27,637 bases of DNA from Spirochaeta sp. Its GTDB lineage: Bacteria > Spirochaetota > Spirochaetia > DSM-27196 > SLAA01. This document shows, piece by piece, positions 16,459-23,789 of the stretch (its first letter is position 1; each line of letters starts with the position of its first letter). The notes under the pieces were generated by a model, which saw nothing but the letters and a program-made list of their open reading frames with translations, had not been told where the DNA came from and ran no database searches. The stretch covers positions 1 through 27,637 of the forward strand of contig JAIVHN010000181.1 of NCBI GenBank assembly GCA_020201015.1, in the 5' to 3' direction. The translations under genes and the position numbers were made by a program.

Positions 16459-17961
16459 CTAATATCGATACGTCTCAGCTTTATAAGGGCCCTCAACCGG
16501 CACATCAATGTATGCAGCCTGTTCGGGCGTAAGCTGTGTCAGTTTTGCTCCAACTCGTTCAAGATGGAGTCGTGCGACTTCTTCATCAAGATACTTGGGA
16601 AGCGTATAAACATCGATCTCGTACTCATCACGCTTCTCCCAGAGGTCTATCTGAGCTAAGGTCTGGTTACTAAAGCTGTTACTCATAACAAAACTCGGAT
16701 GGCCGGTCGCGCACCCCAGATTCACCAGCCGACCCTCGGCCAAAAGGTAAATGCAGTGCCCATCCGGGAATATGTACTTATCCACCTGAGGCTTAATCTC
16801 AATTCGCTGTATATCTGCACGCTCGTTCAGCTTATCGACCTGAATCTCATTGTCAAAGTGACCAACGTTACAGACAATTGCTTGGTCCTTCATTGCTTCC
16901 ATGTGCTCTACGGTGATCACATCTCTATTTCCGGTTGCTGTAACATAGATGTCGGCCTGTCCAAGGCTGTCCTCAAGCGTACCAACAGTGTAGCCTTCCA
17001 TAGAGGCTTGCAACGCGCAGATAGGGTCGGCCTCGGTCACCATGACGCGAGCTCTAAGCCCCAAGAGGCTCTGGGCGCTCCCTTTTCCAACATCACCATA
17101 GCCACAAATGACCGCAAGTTTACCAGCTATCATAACATCGGTCGCACGCTTGATGCCGTCCACTAAACTTTCCCGGCAACCATAGAGATTGTCGAACTTA
17201 CTCTTGGTAACCGAGTCGTTCACGTTGATGGCGGGAACAAGGAGACTACCTTCTTTCGCCATTTTGTAGAGTCGATGTACGCCGGTGGTGGTTTCCTCAC
17301 TGACGCCGCGCCATTCTTTAGCTACCTCGTGCCATTTGTTTGGGTGTTCAGCGTTAACTCGCAGCAAAAGCGCCTTGACAATAGCTTCCTCGCGAGTTTC
17401 AGCTTCGCCCCGAGCCCAGTCGGATCCGTTCTCAAGCTCATAGCCCTTGTGAATAAGCAGAGTTGCATCCCCGCCATCGTCAACTATAAGTTGCGGACCG
17501 AGTGCCACTGTTTCACTTGGAAATGTCAGTGCTTTCAGGGTGCACTCCCAGTATTCCTCTAATGTCTCGCCTTTCCAGGCAAAAACCGGGATTCCACGAG
17601 GATCTTCGACACTGCCACCCAGTGCAGGAGGACCTACTACCACAGCTGCTGCCGCATGATCCTGTGTCGAGAAAATATTGCAGCTTGCCCAGCGCACGTT
17701 TGCGCCAAGCTCAACAAGCGTCTCAATCAGGACTGCAGTCTGTATCGTCATGTGAAGACTTCCAGTAATGCGCACACCGGATAAAGGCTTGGCGGGGCCG
17801 TACTTCTCACGCACCGCTATGAGACCCGGCATCTCATGCGCGGCAACATCCAGTTCCTTGCGACCCCAGTCGGCCAAGGCCAAGTCTTTCACATCGTAGT
17901 CTACACCAGCCTTTAAGCTGCGGCCGGTGATGTTGTTGGTATTGGTTGATAAAGCTGACAT
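16459..17961 (-). CDS. ahcY: S-adenosylhomocysteine hydrolase
   Basis: Reversibly splits SAH into homocysteine and adenosine, removing the inhibitor produced by methyltransferases. 500 residues, the long form with the about 40-residue insertion also seen in plants and many bacteria. Visible motifs: NIFSTQDHAAAA (95-106), the active-site segment NVNDSVTKSKFDNLYGCRESL (246-266), the NAD-binding GYGDVGKG (287-294), CNVGHFDNEI, and the C-terminal PYKAETYRY whose Lys and Tyr reach into the partner subunit's NAD site. GAGGAG lies 9 nt before the ATG. The gene starts after the gcv operon terminator, so it should have its own promoter in 17962-18048; no convincing -35/-10 pair or known SAH riboswitch was recognised there. 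Confidence 0.97.
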   Translation of the reverse strand: MSALSTNTNNITGRSLKAGVDYDVKDLALADWGRKELDVAAHEMPGLIAVREKYGPAKPLSGVRITGSLHMTIQTAVLIETLVELGANVRWASCNIFSTQDHAAAAVVVGPPALGGSVEDPRGIPVFAWKGETLEEYWECTLKALTFPSETVALGPQLIVDDGGDATLLIHKGYELENGSDWARGEAETREEAIVKALLLRVNAEHPNKWHEVAKEWRGVSEETTTGVHRLYKMAKEGSLLVPAINVNDSVTKSKFDNLYGCRESLVDGIKRATDVMIAGKLAVICGYGDVGKGSAQSLLGLRARVMVTEADPICALQASMEGYTVGTLEDSLGQADIYVTATGNRDVITVEHMEAMKDQAIVCNVGHFDNEIQVDKLNERADIQRIEIKPQVDKYIFPDGHCIYLLAEGRLVNLGCATGHPSFVMSNSFSNQTLAQIDLWEKRDEYEIDVYTLPKYLDEEVARLHLERVGAKLTQLTPEQAAYIDVPVEGPYKAETYRY

Positions 17962-18048
17962 TAATATTTTCTCCTCGGAATGTGGGTTTCTGTAACATAA
18001 ACGTTAAATGCGCGGTTGGTTACTGTTCGTTTGCTAACTAATATGTAT

Positions 18049-18093
18049 AAAAAATACCCGCCACACCTGCTAAAATTTCCAAGTGCTGCGGGC
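18049..18093 (-). terminator. Rho-independent terminator of the gcv operon
   Basis: On the minus strand, GCCCGC (18088-18093) pairs with GCGGGT (18056-18061), an internal CAC/GTG helps the stem, and a run of six T (18049-18054) follows one base later. It starts 27 bp after the gcvPB stop and separates the gcv operon from ahcY-metK. Confidence 0.75.
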
Positions 18094-18119
18094 ATTGTTC
18101 GGGTAGTATACTGCTCGGC

Positions 18120-19565
18120 TTAAGCTTCGGCAAGGTCCTGCGCTCGCAACACCAGATGCTTGGCGGCGTAGACTTCATCAAGACGCCTGAGCGGCATTTC
18201 ATGCGGAGCCTGCTCAAGTAATTCAGGGTGTTCGTGTGCTTCCTTCGCAACCTTGAGTAGCACATCGGCAAACTCATCAAGCGTCTCAACACTTTCACTT
18301 TCGGTCGGTTCAATCATGAGCGCTTCTTTGACAATGAGAGGAAAATAGACGGTCGGGGCATGCATACCGTAGTCAAGCAACCGCTTAGCTACGTCCATGG
18401 TGTGAACCCGGTCGCTCAATTTACCGACCGTCACGAACTCATGCATACATGTGTGATTATACTTGGCTGGAAAAAAGCCACTCACTTTGTGCTTCAGGTA
18501 GTTTGCATTGAGAACAGCAATCTCGGAAAGCTCTCGCAAGCCGGTGCCTCCATTGCTGAGAATATACGTAAAGGCTCTAACAAGCATACCAAAGCTTCCG
18601 TGAAATGCTTTCATGCGGCCAATGGTATGTTTAGGCATATGAAACCTGAATCCATCTTCGGCTTCCTCTACAATTGGGCCGGGCAAAAACTCTACCAGAG
18701 TTTCGTTGGTCGCAACCGGTCCAGCTCCAGGCCCACCTCCGCCATGCGGCGTAGAGAACGTTTTATGGAGATTAAAGTGCATAACATCAATGCCAACATC
18801 TCCCGGTCGCAGAATACCAAGAATTGCATTCATGTTCGCTCCGTCACCGTAAACCAATCCTCCACAATCATGGACAGCCTTGGTAACCTGTTCAATGCTT
18901 CGCTCGAAAAGCCCAAGGGTATTGGGGTTTGTAATCATGAGCCCGGCAACAGTGTCGTCGCATGCCGCCTTGAGCGCGGCAAGATCCACGTTACCCTCGG
19001 AATCTGATGGAATCTCCACCACTTCGTAACCCGCCATGGTCACTGTTGCAGGATTCGTTCCATGAGCGCTATCTGGAATGAGCATTTTTTGTCGCTTAGT
19101 ATCCCCACGGTGAGTGTGGTACGCGCGAATCATCAGCACGCCTGTGAGCTCACCTTGAGCCCCGGCAGCTGGCTGCAAACTTGCCTGAGCAAACCCTGAA
19201 ATTTCACTAAGTTGGGCTTGAAGTCGATATATGAGTTCAAGACTTCCTTGTGAGAACTTCATTGGTGTAAGCGGATGGTGGCCAGCAAAGCCCTCAAGCG
19301 AGGCTGTAGCCTCGTTAAGCTTGGGATTGTACTTCATGGTACACGATCCCAAAGGGTAAAAGTTTGTATCTATAGAGAAGTTGAGCTGTGAGAGCCGCGT
19401 GAAGTATCGAACCACATCCAACTCGCTTAGCTCGGGAAGTGTGAGTGCCTCTCGACATAACCCTGCCGGTATTGTAGTTTCTGGGACTTCATTCTCCGGC
19501 AGGCGAACTGCACGGCGACCTGGGCGGGAAATTTCGAATAGCAGTTTAGGTTGTTCTTTTCTCAT
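18120..19565 (-). CDS. gcvPB: glycine dehydrogenase (decarboxylating) subunit 2, P-protein beta
   Basis: PLP-bearing half of the two-subunit P-protein, which decarboxylates glycine and loads the aminomethyl group onto lipoylated GcvH. 481 residues. PLP lysine K268 lies in HFNLHKTFSTPHGGGGPGAGP; other signatures are YPLGSCTMKYNPKLNE (70-85), LQPAAGAQGE (130-139), PDSAHGTNPATV (164-175) and YGDGANMNAI (239-248). The ATG overlaps the gcvPA stop by 4 bp (ATGA), with GGAGGAAAGG just upstream, so the two subunits are translationally coupled. Last gene of the operon, followed by a good terminator. Confidence 0.97.
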   Translation of the reverse strand: MRKEQPKLLFEISRPGRRAVRLPENEVPETTIPAGLCREALTLPELSELDVVRYFTRLSQLNFSIDTNFYPLGSCTMKYNPKLNEATASLEGFAGHHPLTPMKFSQGSLELIYRLQAQLSEISGFAQASLQPAAGAQGELTGVLMIRAYHTHRGDTKRQKMLIPDSAHGTNPATVTMAGYEVVEIPSDSEGNVDLAALKAACDDTVAGLMITNPNTLGLFERSIEQVTKAVHDCGGLVYGDGANMNAILGILRPGDVGIDVMHFNLHKTFSTPHGGGGPGAGPVATNETLVEFLPGPIVEEAEDGFRFHMPKHTIGRMKAFHGSFGMLVRAFTYILSNGGTGLRELSEIAVLNANYLKHKVSGFFPAKYNHTCMHEFVTVGKLSDRVHTMDVAKRLLDYGMHAPTVYFPLIVKEALMIEPTESESVETLDEFADVLLKVAKEAHEHPELLEQAPHEMPLRRLDEVYAAKHLVLRAQDLAEA

Positions 19566-20998
19566 GACCTTTCCTCCAGCGCATCAACAAGCGCGTCGAT
19601 CTCAAGCCGGCTATTCATTTCGGTTACGGCAATCAAGAGCTCGTTTTTACGAGCAGAAAAATATCGACCCAAGTCAAGTCCAGGGATAATACCTTCCTCG
19701 GCAAGCTCGTTAATGAGGTCTTTGGCGGGTCTTGGTGTGCGGACTACAAATTCTTTGAAAAAGACAGACTGCGACTGCGTTCCGGCTACTGGTGCACTCA
19801 AATCCGGCACCGAGTATCCTGGGAGCTCGTTAATTCGCTCGGCGGCATAGTGAGAACGATGATAGCAAATTTCAGCAACCCGTTTTAGACCTTCCGGTCC
19901 CATTGCAGTGAGATAGATTGCCGCTCGCAGCGCCATGAGCGCTTGATTGGTGCATATGTTGCTTGTTGCCTTATCGCGCCGTATGTGCTGCTCTCTAGTG
20001 TTGAGCGTGAGAACAAATCCCCTTCTGCCCTCGGTATCTACTGTTGCGCCCGCAAGACGGCCCGGCATTTTACGAACCAGATCTTTGCGAGTACCAAAAA
20101 TTCCGAGATACGGGCCGCCGTAAGAGAGATCTATACCTAAAGGCTGTCCCTCGCCGGTTACGATATCAGCCCCATAACTTCCCGGGTCTCGAAACAAGGC
20201 GAGTGATATTGGTTCGATGTTCACAACCAGAAGGACTCCCTTGCTTTTCAGCTCCTCGGCAATGCCGTCAAGATCAATTACTCTCCCAAAAAAGTCAGGG
20301 CTTGACACGACCACACATGCGGTGAGTTCATCCGCTGCCTTAGCTAAGGCATCGATTTCAGCACGGGGGTCCGCAAAATAGGGCGATGTAGGGTCACCAC
20401 CGGCCTCCAAAAAAGCTTCAAGGCTTGGCGAAGATGATGCAGCTAAGCCCAGCAACTCAACATCCATGGCCTGGAGATAGGTTTGTATGACGCGGCGATA
20501 TTCGGGATGCACACCGCCGGAAACGAGCACCTTTTTTCGCTTGCCGCGCGAAACATTGACGCACATCATTGCCGCCTCGGCCAGTGAGGTCGAGCCGTCA
20601 TAGTGAGAGGCATTAACCACCTCCATGCCAATGAGTTCCGAGATCATGCTCTGATACTCAAATACCGATTGCAAAGTGCCTTGGCTCGCCTCGGGCTGAT
20701 ACGGAGTATACGCGGTCAAAAACTCACCCCTACCTGCCAGGAACGGAACTACACTTGGAATGAAATGGTTCCAGGCACCGGCGCCCAAAAAAGATAGCGC
20801 GGCACCTGTGCTTAGATTTTCTACGGCCAAGCTTTCCAGCTCGGCCATGCAGTCCAACTCGGAGTAAGGCGCTGGCAACCCAAGTTCGGGGAAGCGAAGT
20901 GCTTTTGGAATGTCGTCAAATAATTCTTGGATCGAGCCAACACCAATCTCTTGCAGCATTTTTGCCCGATCTTGATCGCTATTTGCTGTATATGCCAT
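19562..20998 (-). CDS. gcvPA: glycine dehydrogenase (decarboxylating) subunit 1, P-protein alpha
   Basis: Partner subunit of the P-protein, related in fold to GcvPB but without the PLP lysine. 478 residues from the ATG at 20998 (MAYTANSDQDRAKMLQEIG), which has AAGGAG 11 nt upstream; a GTG at 21010 overlaps that ribosome site and is unlikely. Recognised from FLGAGAWNHFIPSVV, YTPYQPEASQGTLQSVFEYQ, VSGGVHPEYR, and STSLAEAAMM. Sits 48 bp after gcvH and overlaps gcvPB by 4 bp. The split P-protein is the form found in many bacteria, in contrast to the single-chain GcvP of E. coli. Confidence 0.97.
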   Translation of the reverse strand: MAYTANSDQDRAKMLQEIGVGSIQELFDDIPKALRFPELGLPAPYSELDCMAELESLAVENLSTGAALSFLGAGAWNHFIPSVVPFLAGRGEFLTAYTPYQPEASQGTLQSVFEYQSMISELIGMEVVNASHYDGSTSLAEAAMMCVNVSRGKRKKVLVSGGVHPEYRRVIQTYLQAMDVELLGLAASSSPSLEAFLEAGGDPTSPYFADPRAEIDALAKAADELTACVVVSSPDFFGRVIDLDGIAEELKSKGVLLVVNIEPISLALFRDPGSYGADIVTGEGQPLGIDLSYGGPYLGIFGTRKDLVRKMPGRLAGATVDTEGRRGFVLTLNTREQHIRRDKATSNICTNQALMALRAAIYLTAMGPEGLKRVAEICYHRSHYAAERINELPGYSVPDLSAPVAGTQSQSVFFKEFVVRTPRPAKDLINELAEEGIIPGLDLGRYFSARKNELLIAVTEMNSRLEIDALVDALEERS

Positions 20999-21046
20999 GT
21001 TCTCGCTCACTCCTTATTTGAATCGGCGTTTCGTTGAACGTACTAA

Positions 21047-21436
21047 CTAAGCGTCCAGACCCTCGGTAAACTTTTTGTAGTCGTCCACCGAGAGGAGTGA
21101 CTCAAGATCGTCTGCATTGCTAGGTTTGACCTTAATTAGCCACCCAGTGCCAAAAGGATCAGAGTTTACGGTCTCGGGACTGTCCTCAAGATCACCGTTG
21201 ATCTCAACGATTTCACCGCCCACCGGCATGTAAACGTCACTCGCAGCTTTTACGCTCTCAACTACTCCAAAGGCATCACCTTTGTTGAAGCTTGCACCAA
21301 CTTCCGGTAGTTCTACAAATACAATGTCTCCCAAACTGTCCTGCGCGTAGTCGGAAACACCACAGACAACTAGGTCGCCATCTTTTCGCGCCCATTCATG
21401 TGACTCCAGGTACCGTGCATTTGTGTCAAAATTCAT
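21047..21436 (-). CDS. gcvH: glycine cleavage system H protein
   Basis: Small lipoyl carrier that shuttles the aminomethyl arm between P, T and L proteins. 129 residues, normal length. The lipoylated lysine is K63 in VVESVKAASDVYMPVGGEIVEIN; the N-terminal HEWAR and GVSDYAQDSLGDIVFVELP are typical. AAGGAG lies 9 nt before the ATG. Second gene of the gcv operon, 84 bp after gcvT. No lipoate ligase or dihydrolipoamide dehydrogenase gene is in the window. Confidence 0.97.
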   Translation of the reverse strand: MNFDTNARYLESHEWARKDGDLVVCGVSDYAQDSLGDIVFVELPEVGASFNKGDAFGVVESVKAASDVYMPVGGEIVEINGDLEDSPETVNSDPFGTGWLIKVKPSNADDLESLLSVDDYKKFTEGLDA

Positions 21437-21520
21437 ACTCTCTTGCTCCTTACTATGTAGTGCAAACAGGGTGGGCGTGTAACGCCAAACCAGTCGCTCT
21501 CGTCCAATTTCGTCAAGCGC

Positions 21521-22633
21521 CTATCGATAACTGGGAGTATAAAGGGGCCGTTTTACGACCTCCGCAGTCTTGCGTTTTCCCCGAATATCAATTTCAAGCA
21601 TTGTTCCCACTTTACTAAGCGTATTCTCAAGGTACACATTCGCAGCATAGGCATCAACCGTCGGCGCATACATACCGGTCACCACTACGCCAATCTGTCC
21701 GCCATGTTCAGGATTATAGACAGTACAACCCTCGCGTGGAACACCGCGATCTCGTAAAATAACAGTCGCAAGCTTGCGAAATTCTACTGATTTCGCGTGT
21801 TCTAATAAAGCGTCACGTCCGACAAACGTTCGATCAAACTCACAAGCCCACTTCAAACGGGCTTGAATTGGATTGATGTCCTCCGAAAGCTCATGACCAT
21901 AAAGTGGGAATCCAGGCTCAAAGCGTAAGCTGTCGCGCGCAGCAAGTCCGATCGGTCGTAGATCAAATCCGCTTGAGCTGGCCTTGCTAAAGAGGTACTG
22001 CCACATCTGCTGCGCGGCAATACTTGGAAAAAATAGCTCCGCGCCGTCTTCGCCGGTATATCCGGTGCGACCAACAAGAGCCTCCACACCAGCAAAGGTT
22101 CTATAGGCAGCACCAAAGCGTGGAATTTCAGAGAGCGGGGCAGATGCAATCGTGTTAAGAAAGGGAATTGCATCAGGACCTTGGACTGCAAGCATAACGG
22201 TTTCGCCTGAGCGGTCCTCTAGTTCGACATCAAAGTTGGATCGCAGAGTATCAAGGTGTTCGTAATCTTTCGTAAGATTGGATGCGTTTACAACAACGAA
22301 AAAATGATCAGCCAGCCTGTACGCAAAAACGTCATCGAGAATCCCACCATCTTGTCGACAAAGAAGTCCGTATCGTGACGCATTCACATCGAGTGTGAGA
22401 ATATCGCTGCTTATCGCATAATCAAGGAATGCCGCCGCGTCGCTTCCTCGAACTTCGAAGCGACCCATATGCGAAGTATCAAAGACTCCAAGGTGTGCCC
22501 TTACGTGTTTGTGCTCGGATATTGCTCCATCTGCATACTGAATTGGCATTTGCCACCCAGCAAAAGGCGCAAACCGAGCTTGTTTCTCTTTATGAAGGTC
22601 AAAAAAGGGAGTGTGTTTGAGTGTGGCGTCCAT
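21521..22633 (-). CDS. gcvT: aminomethyltransferase (glycine cleavage T protein)
   Basis: Transfers the aminomethyl carbon to tetrahydrofolate, giving 5,10-methylene-THF and ammonia. About 370 residues. Signatures: PFAGWQMPIQYADGAISEHKHVR, GVFDTSHMGRFEVRG, QGPDA, GRTGYTGEDGAELFF and GLAARDSLRFEPGFPLYGHEL, and a C-terminal barrel domain ending KRPLYTPSYR. The ATG at 22633 is preferred to a TTG at 22648: a perfect TATAAT ends 6 nt before the ATG and there is no Shine-Dalgarno, so the mRNA may start at the ATG. A terminator-like structure ends immediately upstream (22651-22726). First gene of gcvT-gcvH-gcvPA-gcvPB. Confidence 0.96.
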   Translation of the reverse strand: MDATLKHTPFFDLHKEKQARFAPFAGWQMPIQYADGAISEHKHVRAHLGVFDTSHMGRFEVRGSDAAAFLDYAISSDILTLDVNASRYGLLCRQDGGILDDVFAYRLADHFFVVVNASNLTKDYEHLDTLRSNFDVELEDRSGETVMLAVQGPDAIPFLNTIASAPLSEIPRFGAAYRTFAGVEALVGRTGYTGEDGAELFFPSIAAQQMWQYLFSKASSSGFDLRPIGLAARDSLRFEPGFPLYGHELSEDINPIQARLKWACEFDRTFVGRDALLEHAKSVEFRKLATVILRDRGVPREGCTVYNPEHGGQIGVVVTGMYAPTVDAYAANVYLENTLSKVGTMLEIDIRGKRKTAEVVKRPLYTPSYR

Positions 22634-22639
22634 ATTGAC

Positions 22640-22645
22640 ATTATA
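22640..22645 (-). promoter_or_regulatory. TATAAT -10 element before gcvT
   Basis: Perfect consensus -10 on the minus strand, 6 nt upstream of the gcvT ATG. The sequence 17 nt further upstream (TGGTAG) is a poor -35, so use would need an activator, or the match may be chance in an AT-rich stretch. If used, the mRNA starts at or within a base or two of the ATG. Confidence 0.4.
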
Positions 22646-22650
22646 CAATC

Positions 22651-22726
22651 AAAAAGCCCGGTCTACCACCGTATATTTTTCAAAGATACCGGCTCTGGGG
22701 TACTAAGTAGTTCACGTAGACCGAAC
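22651..22726 (-). promoter_or_regulatory. branched terminator-like structure (possible attenuator or riboswitch) in front of gcvT
   Basis: On the minus strand an 11-bp stem with two G-U pairs joins GTTCGGTCTAC (22716-22726) to GTAGACCGGGC (22656-22666), and a run of five T follows at once (22651-22655), as in intrinsic terminators. The 49-nt loop holds a second stem, CCGTAT/ATACCGG with one bulged base (22669-22674 with 22686-22692). The structure ends 17 nt before the gcvT ATG. It could terminate an upstream RNA, or act as a regulated leader of the glycine cleavage operon. It does not show glycine-riboswitch or THF-riboswitch signatures. Confidence 0.5.
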
Positions 22727-22787
22727 ATCGTAATAACTCATTTAAAGTAATGGCTTTATAACAAAGCTTGACGAGAAATTCGCAAAG

Positions 22788-22807
22788 TTGTTCACAAGTT
22801 CTGCACA
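22788..22807 (+). promoter_or_regulatory. pair of DnaA-box-like sites, 11-bp phased
   Basis: TTGTTCACA (22788-22796) and TTCTGCACA (22799-22807) each match 7 of 9 bases of the DnaA box TTATCCACA. They have the same orientation and lie one helical turn apart. They are weak singly; the phasing and the second pair at 23053-23072 make them worth noting. Confidence 0.3.
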
Positions 22808-23026
22808 AGCGGCCAGCAAAACACATGAAGGGATAGTCAAAACGACCCGATCGGATTGCAGAAAACTACCGAAAGGTAGGACGGCGTCGGCTTTCTTCAG
22901 ATGGCCAAAAACTAAGAATGAATTTAATTATTAGAGGTTTTACCTTAAGAGTGGTGGATTTTCATGGATTATCAAACAGTTGCGTGGTCGGACCTTAATG
23001 CCTGCTAGGCAGCCCAAAACGATCAT

Positions 23027-23056
23027 AAAAAACTCGGACCAGAATCCGAGTTTTTT
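23027..23056. terminator. perfect bidirectional intrinsic terminator after jag
   Basis: AAAAAACTCGGA (23027-23038) and TCCGAGTTTTTT (23045-23056) form a perfect 12-bp inverted repeat around the 6-nt loop CCAGAA. It provides a stem plus T-run on both strands. It ends the recF...jag gene string on the minus strand and would also stop any rightward transcript from the gene-free region. Confidence 0.9.
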
Positions 23057-23072
23057 CCACAATCTATCCACA
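23053..23072 (+). promoter_or_regulatory. pair of DnaA-box-like sites, 11-bp phased, beside the jag terminator
   Basis: TTTTCCACA (23053-23061) and CTATCCACA (23064-23072) each match 8 of 9 bases of TTATCCACA. They have the same orientation, 11 bp apart, and the same layout as the pair at 22788-22807. Confidence 0.4.
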
Positions 23073-23111
23073 ACTTGAAACGTGTTACAGGTAACGTGAA
23101 GCTGCTACTAA

Positions 23112-23765
23112 TTACACACCACGATAATATACACGAACCTGTTTGTAAAGCCCTTCACCCTCACTCTTGGTTGCAATATTTTCGATGTCGGTCAAGGCCG
23201 TATGGATAAGACGGCGCTCGAAGGGATTCATTGGCGCCAACAGACGCGATTCCTTCTCCCGGAGCACCTGGTCACCAACTTGATGAGCGAGTCGAATAAG
23301 ACTCTCTTCCCGTCGCGATCTGTAATTCTCTGTATCCAGGATAATCTTAATTTCATCGCCGTATAGTCGCCCTGCGACTACGTTTGCCAATAACTGGAGC
23401 GCATCAAGGTTCTGCCCTTTGCGCCCAATAAGAATTCCTGAGCTTTCTGAGTCTATTCTAAGACAAAGCTTACTGGGCTCACGGTACTTTATGACAATGG
23501 CGGCGGCATATCCCATTCGCTCGATCATTCCGCCTACGAAATCGATGATTCCGTGCTCAAAGTCGTTCTCTGGTTGCGTGTCAATAACCGGCGCGTAGTC
23601 GCTGCTGGTATGTACACGTATGCGAACCTTTTTTGACATACCAAATAGTCCGGACTTTTGCGTATCGACAATCTCTACATCAAACTCATCTCGTTCTAAC
23701 CCGAGTTCCGCTATTGCAGCATCAATCGCGTCTTTTTCAGTTTTACCTTCAAACTCTCGTGTCAT
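23112..23765 (-). CDS. jag: Jag/KhpB (EloR) RNA-binding protein
   Basis: 217 residues with the three Jag parts in order: the Jag-N domain (1-50; EFEGKTEKDAIDAAIAELGL and the KSGLFGM turn), a KH domain with the RNA-binding GxxG loop in ILIGRKGQNLDALQLLANVV (111-130), and a C-terminal R3H domain (about 165-217; ERRLIHTALTDIENIATKSEGEG). In Firmicutes the homologue binds RNA with KhpA and affects cell elongation; its role in this organism is inferred only. AAGGAG lies 10 nt before the ATG; the gene is 24 bp after yidC. Last gene before the bidirectional terminator. Confidence 0.95.
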   Translation of the reverse strand: MTREFEGKTEKDAIDAAIAELGLERDEFDVEIVDTQKSGLFGMSKKVRIRVHTSSDYAPVIDTQPENDFEHGIIDFVGGMIERMGYAAAIVIKYREPSKLCLRIDSESSGILIGRKGQNLDALQLLANVVAGRLYGDEIKIILDTENYRSRREESLIRLAHQVGDQVLREKESRLLAPMNPFERRLIHTALTDIENIATKSEGEGLYKQVRVYYRGV

Positions 23766-23789
23766 ATGCGTAATACTCCTTTGATAGGC

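Larger units (their letters stand above)
22649..23111. other. 463-bp gene-free region between gcvT and jag
   Basis: No convincing protein-coding frame on either strand. It holds, from left to right: the terminator-like branched structure facing gcvT (22651-22726); a TTATAA centre (22755-22760) that reads as a -10-like element in both directions; one pair of DnaA-box-like sites (22788-22807); a GNRA-type hairpin, CTACC-GAAA-GGTAG, near 22866-22879; an AT-rich tract (22915-22935); a small TGCCT/AGGCA hairpin near 23000-23012; the perfect bidirectional terminator (23027-23056); and a second pair of DnaA-box-like sites (23053-23072). No known riboswitch, tmRNA, RNase P, SRP or 6S RNA signature was recognised. 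Confidence 0.6.

Noticed and set aside
18360..19007. 215-codon open frame on the + strand
   Set aside because: Antisense to gcvPB, with no plausible start signal or domain; explained by codon bias of the real gene.
22656..22723. tRNA-like gene suggested by the acceptor-like stem GGTCTAC/GTAGACC
   Set aside because: No T-loop, D-loop or anticodon arm pattern and no CCA-proximal layout; a terminator-like stem fits better.
22850..22890. Resemblance to a c-di-GMP-I (GEMM) aptamer: AAAC, GAAA-capped stem, then GGACG
   Set aside because: Only the first hairpin and GGACG resemble the motif; the ACGCAAAGC continuation and the second receptor stem are missing, and no coding gene follows on that strand.
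22640..23020. Glycine riboswitch, tmRNA, RNase P RNA, 6S or SRP RNA in the gene-free region
   Set aside because: Looked for their conserved cores on both strands (tandem glycine aptamer, T-loop with CCA end, GAGGAAAGTCC-type core, GGAAGGAAGCAGCC-type loop); none was present.
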